Assembly: GCA_035296965.1 (NCBI GenBank)
Contig: DATGZX010000318.1
Location: 1-12,070, forward strand
DNA from: DATGZX01 sp035296965
GTDB taxonomy: Bacteria; Planctomycetota; Planctomycetia; Gemmatales; Gemmataceae
DNA: 12,070 bases
Direction: 5' to 3'
Shown here: piece by piece, positions 6,338 through 12,070 of the stretch
How positions within the stretch are numbered: the stretch's first letter is position 1
Layout: every line of letters starts with the position of its first letter
Position numbers and translations under genes: made by a program
The notes under the pieces: model-generated
Told to the model about the DNA's origin: nothing
The model's input: the letters and a program-made list of their open reading frames with translations, nothing else
Databases searched by the model: none

Positions 6338-7410
6338 CACACACCCCCTGAAATCTCGGCCAGTCGAACCTTGGCTCCGCTCTCCGCGCTGCGGGCGACC
6401 GCTACCATGGCGCGCATGGCGGCCACGCCGTCATCGATGCCGGCGCCGCGGTGCGGTTTGCCATGCAGGATCGTGTCCGCGAAGCCTTCGATCTGCAGTT
6501 TGTACGAGAATGCATCTTCGCCGAGGGGACGATGGAATTGCCGGTCCTTCGTGGAAAAGCACTCCACGTGGCTCGCCTTGTGGAACCAGGGCAGGTAGAC
6601 CTTGCCGATGACACTGCCATATTCGCCGTAGATTTGAAATCCTTCCTCGAAGTCGCCGCGCACGGCGATGGTGAGGTCGAGATGACCGAGGCTGCCGTCG
6701 GCAAAATCGACGCTGATAAACCAGCAATAAGCGCCAAACCGTTCCAGAAACCGAGCATGAACTGCGCTGATTTCACCGCCCAAGAAACGCGCGCTATCCA
6801 GCAAATGGCTGCCGTGAGTGAGCATGAAGTAGCGGCGCTTGTCAGCCTTGGGATTTGCACCCGGCTTGCGGGACTGCTGGCTTGTCACTGGGATCGGCTG
6901 CAGATTATCGGTCATTGTGTAGCGATAGGTCGAATCGTAGTACCAGGCCTTCATACCCATGCGTTGGCCCATTTCTTGCTCGATGAACTGGCGCGCAAAG
7001 GCAATACCCGGATCAAACCGGCGGTTGTTGCCGATCTGCAAGACCAGGCGAGAATCCCGCAAGCGCTCTCGAAGCTGCTCGCATTCCTCCACGTTGACGC
7101 CCAGCGGTTTCTCGACGAGCACATGCTTTCCCGTCGCGATCGCCTTGAGAGCCAGCGGCACATGATAGGCATCCGCGGTGGCGAGAATGACCGCCTCCAC
7201 TTGCGGGTCGGCCAGCATTTGATCGTAGTCGCGGTAGGTGACGCGTGGCCCATGAACCGCGGCCATGCGCGCCAGCAAATCGTCGGCCACATCGCAAATG
7301 GCGTACAGCTCCGCATTGCGGGCCTTGCGGCAAGCGTCGAAGTGTGCGAATTGCGCGATTGGACCGCAGCCTAGAACGCCTACGCGCAGCAGCCGGGCTT
7401 CCTTGTTCAT
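6337..7410 (-). CDS. Gfo/Idh/MocA-family NAD(P)-dependent oxidoreductase
   Basis: This 357-residue protein has the family's two domains: an N-terminal Rossmann fold with V-G-V-L-G-C-G-P-I-A (10-19) and a C-terminal alpha/beta substrate domain from about 125. The conserved E-K-P motif is at 100-102, with K101 the usual catalytic lysine. T-H-G-S-H-L-L-D (198-205) corresponds to the family's active-site D/H-x-G-x-H-x-x-D. There is no Tat signal, so it is not one of the exported planctomycete members. Such enzymes oxidise or reduce sugars, inositols and sugar acids; D-apiose dehydrogenase is one characterised example, but I cannot assign the substrate. It is the second operon gene, its ATG overlapping the RLP stop by four bases (ATGA). 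Confidence 0.88.
   Translation of the reverse strand: MNKEARLLRVGVLGCGPIAQFAHFDACRKARNAELYAICDVADDLLARMAAVHGPRVTYRDYDQMLADPQVEAVILATADAYHVPLALKAIATGKHVLVEKPLGVNVEECEQLRERLRDSRLVLQIGNNRRFDPGIAFARQFIEQEMGQRMGMKAWYYDSTYRYTMTDNLQPIPVTSQQSRKPGANPKADKRRYFMLTHGSHLLDSARFLGGEISAVHARFLERFGAYCWFISVDFADGSLGHLDLTIAVRGDFEEGFQIYGEYGSVIGKVYLPWFHKASHVECFSTKDRQFHRPLGEDAFSYKLQIEGFADTILHGKPHRGAGIDDGVAAMRAMVAVARSAESGAKVRLAEISGGV
6344..6349 (-). promoter_or_regulatory. Shine-Dalgarno that decides the isomerase start
   Basis: On the minus strand AGGGGG lies inside the last codons of the oxidoreductase gene. It is 6 bases from the ATG at 6337 but only 3 from the GTG at 6340, so the ATG is the better start. Confidence 0.5.
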
Positions 7411-8834
7411 GGCACCAATCCCGGATAGCGTTGCCGAAGAGCTTCACGCAGGGCCCGCAGTTGTTTCTTCTCGGCATGAGCGGCCAAGGCGCGAACGTGC
7501 TCATCCATTGGGATACTGCCCAGCTCTCCGGAGCGATGCACCTCGAGTGCCTGTTGCATCGCCAGGGCCCCGAGCTGCGGATCCGGTTTGCCCTTGGTGT
7601 TCTTAATGGAATTTATTGCCGAGCCTGCCAGGAACAGGATGTTGCCGCTTGTGCCCTGTTTTTCCGCATCGGCAAGGTTCAGGATGATGTTGCCCTGGTC
7701 CAAACCGCCCGCGCGGGCAATCATTGTTGGCTTGATCCCGGGTAGCGGCTTCGTGAGAACATTCTCGGAGGCGCGCCACTCATCTCCATAAGGTCGAATG
7801 AAAGGCGGCCCCATGCGCACGGGAGCAGTTTGCCGAAAGTCGATCCCATCCAACCGTGCGAACAGATCGATGACCTCGCGCCAGATGGCACGGGTCTTGA
7901 CGCCGATGCCCGCATTATGACCATAGATCGCCGGCGGGTTGGCACGCTGCTTCGTGGCTTCGCGGACCATGCGCACGGTTCCCCCAGCGAACGTTTCGCT
8001 GAACATCAGGCCCGTCGCCCCCTCGTCGAGCACGGCGTGCACGCTGTCGAGAATCTCGTGCGGACTGCCGGTGATGTGCGGCGCAAAAATTGGGCCGGCA
8101 CCGCCCCGCTTTTCCCTCGCTCGCCCGATGGCCGCCACGGCCTGTCGGGCCCGTTCTCGTACTGGCGAATAGTCGAGGTTCGGATAGAGATTCTCATCCT
8201 CCTTGATAAAGAGAAACATGGGGCATTGTGCGGCCTCTTCCACCAAGTCGCCAACTTCCTTGGGAACAATCCCCGCGGTGGGTTTCAGAATGGTGCCGAA
8301 AGCAGGCTGGTCCGGAGTGAAACCGGTGCGCTGGCGAACCCCCTGCGGTCCATAGGCGGGTCCAGGGAAGCTGCGAAGCACGCGCTCCGGCATTTGAATG
8401 GCGATCAGGCGTGCATCCTGGTTTTCATAAATATCGAAGATGATGGCGCCTGCGGCCGTGTGCAGCACGTCGCAAGAAGTTAGATGGCCGTCCGGCTGGA
8501 GCATCATCTTGAGCGGATAGGCCATGTGCAACAAGCCAATCCGCTCGCCGGCATCAAAAGCATCGATGCCCACTGCCTTGCCGGTGCATTCCTCCAGCAG
8601 CGATCCCGGGGGCGGGTGCTTGATGCCGCTCGTGGCGTGGTAGCTGATCTCGGCGACGGCATCTCTCAATTTCAGGGTGCGCAGGGCGAAGAAATACGTT
8701 GCCACGATTTGATCGTCGATCGTGGGCGGAGGCTTCTCCGCAAGTCGATCTTCGATGACGGCACGCAGCCGTACTTCGCGGGCGTCTTCGTCGTGCCAGA
8801 GTGACTTCAGGGTTTCGGAGTCTAAGGGTTTCAC
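7407..8834 (-). CDS. RuBisCO-like protein (form IV type, non-CO2-fixing)
   Basis: This 475-residue protein has the RuBisCO large-subunit layout: an N-terminal domain to about 160, then the TIM barrel. Against spinach numbering by eye, E60 (E81), K175 (K184, in I-L-K-P), K201, D203 and E204 (K211, D213, E214 in I-K-E-D-E-N), H294 (H306) and G380-G381 (G376-G377) are kept. So the carbamylated lysine, Mg2+ site and enolisation centre look intact. Changed are T65 (K86), N123 (A130), K177 (T186), R295 (N307), H327 (R/Q near 334) and S379 (A375), and loop-6 K334 has no counterpart. It cannot carboxylate RuBP but could enolise, decarboxylate or isomerise a sugar-acid phosphate. It leads the operon; the start is a GTG without a clear Shine-Dalgarno, and no methionine-salvage genes are nearby. 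Confidence 0.92.
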   Translation of the reverse strand: MKPLDSETLKSLWHDEDAREVRLRAVIEDRLAEKPPPTIDDQIVATYFFALRTLKLRDAVAEISYHATSGIKHPPPGSLLEECTGKAVGIDAFDAGERIGLLHMAYPLKMMLQPDGHLTSCDVLHTAAGAIIFDIYENQDARLIAIQMPERVLRSFPGPAYGPQGVRQRTGFTPDQPAFGTILKPTAGIVPKEVGDLVEEAAQCPMFLFIKEDENLYPNLDYSPVRERARQAVAAIGRAREKRGGAGPIFAPHITGSPHEILDSVHAVLDEGATGLMFSETFAGGTVRMVREATKQRANPPAIYGHNAGIGVKTRAIWREVIDLFARLDGIDFRQTAPVRMGPPFIRPYGDEWRASENVLTKPLPGIKPTMIARAGGLDQGNIILNLADAEKQGTSGNILFLAGSAINSIKNTKGKPDPQLGALAMQQALEVHRSGELGSIPMDEHVRALAAHAEKKQLRALREALRQRYPGLVP

Positions 8835-8881
8835 GCTTGCAACCGGTTTCGCTAGATTTCGATGTAACTTCTCCGCTACTT

Positions 8882-9028
8882 AGGCGAGCGGCAGCAATTG
8901 TTCTCCCCTCGCCCCGGTACTCCGGGGAGAGGGGTAGGGGTCTTGGCCGGGGATCGCTCGTCCCCCTCACCCCCGACCCCTCTCCCCCGAAGCGGGGGAG
9001 AGGGGAGATTACTACCTGCCCCTCGCCT
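8882..9028. repeat. MITE-like GC-rich palindromic element, copy 2 (inverted)
   Basis: This 147-bp copy of the element at 1569-1716 is in the opposite orientation. The ends are AGGCGAGCGGCAG and CTGCCCCTCGCCT, with two mismatches between the terminal repeats, so it has drifted more at its outer end. It also carries a few more bases in the middle stem (GGGGGTGAGG on the minus strand) than copy 1. It separates the RLP operon (start codon 47 bp away) from the PPC gene (stop 129 bp away). Any operon promoter must lie within it, in the 47-bp gap, or beyond it. Its stems could also stop read-through from the PPC-DUF1501 transcript. Confidence 0.8.
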
Positions 9029-9157
9029 CACAAGCAAGCACTGACAGATTGCGCTTGAGTGACTTACGTGCGTAGCATTACCCAGAGAATATTCCGCACA
9101 GGAGGAATTGCAAGTTGTCTGACGTGCACAACTGCAGATGCGGACCCGAGACGTCGA

Positions 9158-11503
9158 TCAGGGGCCCGGTTGGATATCCACGTTGGTCTCCGCGACCACC
9201 GGCTCTCCCCTATCCATGATCGTTGCCCGGAGGACAACCGGTGCATTAAAGGGGCCCGGCAAGTGCGCAGGAAAGTGGATGGGCAGACTCCCGTCGTCCT
9301 GATTAGCCGGAACGATGATGGGGTCCGTGCTGAGACTTCGGAGGTGCGCAGCCGGAACAAGCTCCACCTTCACAGGACCGCGCAAGGATTTGCCGCGGGT
9401 GACGTGGACCGGGATGGTCAGCGTCTTTCCCGGGGCCGCAAGGAACGACGTGCGCCCGGTCTGGATGTCGAGCCGACCCGGCTCGACGACCGCAATGATC
9501 TGCTCGTTCTGCGCCACAGACGTGAAGCTGACCGTGTGTTTGCTGCCGTCGAAATCCGTGATGGCGCCTTCGGCCACTACGCATGCGCGCGAGGTTCGTC
9601 CTGTTTCCATCCACGGCGGGAGGGAGACAGCGAACTCGAAGGAACTCGCCCCTGGCGGCACGGTGATCGCCGGCCCGCTCACGCCTTGCAAGTGGCGCAT
9701 TTGCCGGTCGGCAAGGCGCACTTCCAGCGCACCTTCGTAGCCGCCGCGCTCGATGCGGTAGCGACGATGATAGACGGTGCCGCGCGGCGCCCAGCGCATG
9801 TCGAAGTCACCAACTACCTTAAACGGCGTGGGCACGGTCACCGCCAGCAAAACGCTATCCACCTCAGGCAGTCCACGGGCCGCGACAAGCGCGGCGACGC
9901 GCGTGGTGCCGCGACCGCCAATCACTGCGGAACCACGAATAGTCAGTCGCGATCCACGCAACAGGGCTGTCGTGTCGGCACGGAGGGAAATTTCAGCCAC
10001 AGTCTGCTGGGCTGGAATCGTGGTCGCTGCGGCAGTCACGCCCTTCGGCAGCCCTTCAGCGGCCAAGCGGACGGGACCGGTGAAACCACCCAATCTCTCT
10101 ACGAGGACCTTGATTTTCGCCTCGCTTCCGCGGTTGACGGCCAGCACGTCGGTCACAATCCGCAATCGAAAATCGGGCTCACCGCGCTGCCCCAGGCGCA
10201 GCCGATAAGCAAACGTGGCTCCGCCGCGGCCATGAAATCGTTCCTCGACACGCACGAAGTAATTCCCGTCTGCCGGGGCCGTGAACCGAAGGAACGGGTC
10301 CGTGGCACTGTCCACAGCTTCCACATTGGCCAGTGATTTTCCTTTTCCATCGAAGACCGTCAGCACGCCTGCCAGCGGCGATCCCAGGCGCCGCGCCCGC
10401 AGATCTATTTCCACGGATTGATTCTTGCGGGCCTGAAATGCCCAGTAATCGACGTCGCCTGATTTATCAATGCGCCCATTCGCGATCGCCGGCAGGGACA
10501 GCAGTTTAGCCTGCTCGGGTCGATCGTTGGGCTCGGTTTCGAGGTATTCAGGGAGGTCGTCCAGGTCCAGAAGAACCGGGTTTGTGAGTTTTCCGTTCGC
10601 GGAGAACCGGTGCCAATAGTTTTCGGATGAAGTTGCCGGGAGGTGGGTCTCAATAGGATCGTTCGGCACGCCTTGCCCGGTCAGCTCGAACCTGGCCGCA
10701 CTGCCGCGACGGCCACCCAGCGGATAGATGCGTTCGACGTAGGGGTCGGCCGTCAACATAAGACGGTAGACATAAGCTTGCCCGCCGCGAAAGCCTGCAT
10801 CCTGGATGCGGACCTGGTACTTACCGTCCTCGAGGGCGATGAAACGCACCCGTGAATCGGCTCCCAGGGAATCGTCGTTTTCGGCAATCTTTCGACCATG
10901 AGGATCGAAAACTTCGAGCCGGGAATCAAGCGGCGATCCCAACCGGCCCGCGAACACCTCCGCGGTGATCGACTGTCCCTTGCTCGCTCGGAAAGACCAG
11001 ACATCGACATCTTCGCGAGGGAAAATCCGTCCATTGATCGTCACGGGCAAGCTGACTTCGACCGGTACCGCGTCCCCATCGATTTCCTGCTCGACGACCT
11101 CGGGCAAGTCCCCAACCATGAATTTCATGGCCGGCGTTGCCCCCTGGGCGTTCCAAAGCCGCCAATTGCGAATACCCAGCGGTGCGTCTTTCTCGATATG
11201 CACCTGTCCTGCGAGATCCTTGGGATACTCCTCTGCTAGCTGCGAGTCGGGCAACGGGATGAACGGTCCTTCGAACCAAACTGTGTCGGTACGCCGCAGG
11301 CGCGGATGGGCGTGCAGCCCGGGGCCGAGCATCTCGAAGGCGCAGCTCTTGCCCAGGAACAGGCCACCGACCTTGAAATCGACCGTTTTGCCGCGCTGGC
11401 CGCCCGCCGGGAAGATGTACGAGGCGACCGGCGGCTCAGCATGGACCGCATCCATGAAAGTGCAGAGGAAGAGGGCAATGGCGGCAAACGAATTCCGCTT
11501 CAT
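9158..11503 (-). CDS. Secreted PPC-domain repeat protein
   Basis: This 781-residue protein starts with a Sec signal (M-K-R-N, hydrophobic 6-18, cleavage likely after A-H-A at 20-22). Two pre-peptidase C-terminal (PPC) beta-sandwich domains are visible: about 150-250 (I-N-G-R-I, then D-V-D-V-W-S-F and G-K-Y-Q-V-R-I) and about 335-440 (A-N-G-R-I, then D-V-D-Y-W-A-F and G-N-Y-F-V-R-V). Segments opening P-A-G-G-Q-R-G (32-38) and P-L-G-G-R-R-G (261-267) resemble the IPT/TIG-like pieces that precede PPC domains in planctomycetes. The remaining C-terminal part is beta-rich and Ig-like. I see no catalytic residues; the protein is probably a cell-surface or periplasmic binding partner of the DUF1501 protein encoded 13 bp upstream. 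An AGGA site precedes its ATG. Confidence 0.85.
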   Translation of the reverse strand: MKRNSFAAIALFLCTFMDAVHAEPPVASYIFPAGGQRGKTVDFKVGGLFLGKSCAFEMLGPGLHAHPRLRRTDTVWFEGPFIPLPDSQLAEEYPKDLAGQVHIEKDAPLGIRNWRLWNAQGATPAMKFMVGDLPEVVEQEIDGDAVPVEVSLPVTINGRIFPREDVDVWSFRASKGQSITAEVFAGRLGSPLDSRLEVFDPHGRKIAENDDSLGADSRVRFIALEDGKYQVRIQDAGFRGGQAYVYRLMLTADPYVERIYPLGGRRGSAARFELTGQGVPNDPIETHLPATSSENYWHRFSANGKLTNPVLLDLDDLPEYLETEPNDRPEQAKLLSLPAIANGRIDKSGDVDYWAFQARKNQSVEIDLRARRLGSPLAGVLTVFDGKGKSLANVEAVDSATDPFLRFTAPADGNYFVRVEERFHGRGGATFAYRLRLGQRGEPDFRLRIVTDVLAVNRGSEAKIKVLVERLGGFTGPVRLAAEGLPKGVTAAATTIPAQQTVAEISLRADTTALLRGSRLTIRGSAVIGGRGTTRVAALVAARGLPEVDSVLLAVTVPTPFKVVGDFDMRWAPRGTVYHRRYRIERGGYEGALEVRLADRQMRHLQGVSGPAITVPPGASSFEFAVSLPPWMETGRTSRACVVAEGAITDFDGSKHTVSFTSVAQNEQIIAVVEPGRLDIQTGRTSFLAAPGKTLTIPVHVTRGKSLRGPVKVELVPAAHLRSLSTDPIIVPANQDDGSLPIHFPAHLPGPFNAPVVLRATIMDRGEPVVAETNVDIQPGP

Positions 11504-11516
11504 CGGCAGGTCCTGC

Positions 11517-12070
11517 TTACAAAAGCTCGTGGATCACCCGCCCATTGTTGACGATCTTCACCGGTCTGCCTTCGGGAGTGTAAAATTCCTCTTGCGGATC
11601 GATGCCAAGCAGGTGGTACATCGTGGCGGCCAGGTCCTCGGGCCCGTGCGGCTCAACGGCTGGCTTTTCCGCGCGGGCGTCCGATTTGCCCACGACTATG
11701 CCGCCCTGGATGCCGCCGCCGCCCAGGGCCACGGTGAAGCCAGGCCCCCAGTGATCGCGGCCCGCGTCTTTGTTGATCCGCGGTGTCCGTCCAAATTCCC
11801 CCGTAACGATGACCAAGGTGCTCTCCAGAAGGCCTCGGCCGGAGAGGTCACGGAAGAGCGTCGACAGCCCGCCGTCCATGGCCGGAAGAAGGCTGTTCTT
11901 GAGGACCTTGAAATTGTCAGCGTGCGTATCCCAGTTACTGTGGTCGATGGCGACGCAGCGCACGCCTGCTTCCACTAGCCGGCGGGCCATCAGACATGAT
12001 TGACCGAAGGAGTTTCGGCCATATTCATCGCGGAGCTTGTCCTGTTCCGCATGAATATCGAATGCCTTCT
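11517..12070 (-). CDS. DUF1501 protein, C-terminal part (runs off the window)
   Basis: The frame is open from the right edge to TAA at 11517-11519, giving about 184 C-terminal residues; the ATG at 11990 is internal. Upstream of it, A-F-D-I-H-A-E-Q-D-K-L-R-D-E-Y-G-R-N-S-F-G-Q-S-C-L and then A-R-R-L-V-E-A-G-V-R are the standard DUF1501 sequence. Further marks are W-D-T-H, G-E-F-G-R-T-P-R-I and G-R-D-H-W-G, residues of the alkaline-phosphatase/sulfatase-like fold that may bind metal. DUF1501 proteins usually carry a Tat signal and act outside the cytoplasm; their reaction is unknown. The N-terminal half is outside the window. It is expected to be cotranscribed with the PPC gene. Confidence 0.93.
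   Translation of the reverse strand, partial: KAFDIHAEQDKLRDEYGRNSFGQSCLMARRLVEAGVRCVAIDHSNWDTHADNFKVLKNSLLPAMDGGLSTLFRDLSGRGLLESTLVIVTGEFGRTPRINKDAGRDHWGPGFTVALGGGGIQGGIVVGKSDARAEKPAVEPHGPEDLAATMYHLLGIDPQEEFYTPEGRPVKIVNNGRVIHELL

Larger units (their letters stand above)
1725..8834 (-). other. Seven-gene RLP sugar-catabolism operon
   Basis: The seven genes run on one strand in the order RLP, oxidoreductase, TIM-barrel isomerase, hydrolase, Rpe-like epimerase, PfkB kinase, uronate-isomerase-like protein. The junctions are ATGA (4 bp), TGATG, TGATG, a 13-bp gap, a 3-bp gap, and TGATG. No internal promoter or terminator is visible, so one transcript from upstream of 8834 is expected. There is no transporter or regulator within it, which means uptake and control are encoded elsewhere or the substrate arises inside the cell. 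The inferred pathway is oxidation and lactone opening, isomerisation, phosphorylation, RLP chemistry, then epimerisation toward the pentose phosphate pool; order and substrates are not shown by the sequence. Confidence 0.8.

Noticed and set aside
7407..8834. A true RuBisCO and CO2 fixation
   Set aside because: The loop-6 lysine and several RuBP-binding residues are replaced, there is no small subunit, and there is no phosphoribulokinase nearby.
1725..8834. A firm assignment to the D-apiose/3-oxo-isoapionate pathway
   Set aside because: Only the general pattern (RLP, kinase, Gfo/Idh enzyme, possible lactonase) is shared. I see no apionate oxidoisomerase-like gene, no DUF1537 kinase and no apiose transporter, and I cannot place the RLP clade by eye.
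1569..9028. CRISPR array or a coding transposon
   Set aside because: There are only two copies, 7 kb apart, inverted and palindromic, with no spacers. No transposase gene lies between or beside them.
9059..10336. Long plus-strand frame of 425 codons opposite the PPC gene
   Set aside because: It lies antisense to a well-supported PPC gene, has no recognisable domain, and is rich in Arg, Gly and Ala as expected of a GC-rich antisense frame. The same holds for plus-strand frames at 2229-2813, 3455-4294 and 6451-7374.
1..12070. tRNA, rRNA or a known riboswitch
   Set aside because: I found no cloverleaf, conserved rRNA segment or riboswitch core on either strand in the intergenic stretches, which are short.

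Overview
The window looks like a piece of a planctomycete chromosome. It is GC-rich, carries a secreted PPC-domain protein next to a DUF1501 protein (a pairing typical of Planctomycetota), and has GC-rich palindromic repeats of a kind common in these genomes. Every gene I can support lies on the minus strand, so transcription runs right to left. The assignment to phylum is an inference from gene families; I cannot give a genus.

Layout from left to right. Positions 1-603 hold no intact gene that I can defend, only an 8-bp perfect hairpin and a short signal-peptide-like reading frame ending in D-W-P-R, which may be a broken gene start. Positions 604-1355 hold a two-gene toxin-antitoxin-like module: a PIN-domain protein, with its presumed antitoxin upstream, joined by TAATG. 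Positions 1472-1567 (plus strand) look like the tail of a decayed gene. A 148-bp GC-rich element with terminal inverted repeats follows at 1569-1716.

The centre (1725-8834) is a compact seven-gene operon. In transcription order it encodes a RuBisCO-like protein (RLP), a Gfo/Idh/MocA oxidoreductase, a TIM-barrel sugar isomerase/epimerase, an alpha/beta hydrolase, a ribulose-phosphate 3-epimerase-like protein, a PfkB-family kinase and a uronate-isomerase-like amidohydrolase. Five junctions are overlaps or gaps of at most 4 bp and one is 13 bp. A second copy of the repeat, in opposite orientation, lies 47 bp upstream of the RLP start, so the operon is neatly bracketed by inverted copies of one element.

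Taken together the operon encodes a coherent set of carbohydrate chemistries: oxidation, lactone or ester hydrolysis, isomerisation, phosphorylation, RLP-type enolisation or C-C chemistry, and epimerisation of a ketose phosphate. This suggests catabolism of an unusual sugar or sugar acid. It resembles in outline the known RLP-dependent D-apiose/3-oxo-isoapionate pathways, but the gene set is different. Several enzymes have substitutions at family-defining positions, so family names should not be read as reactions. The RLP lacks the loop-6 lysine and other residues needed for CO2 fixation, and is not a RuBisCO.

Positions 9158-12070 hold the PPC-domain secreted protein and the C-terminal part of a DUF1501 protein that runs off the right edge. 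They read toward the operon but are separated from it by the repeat element.
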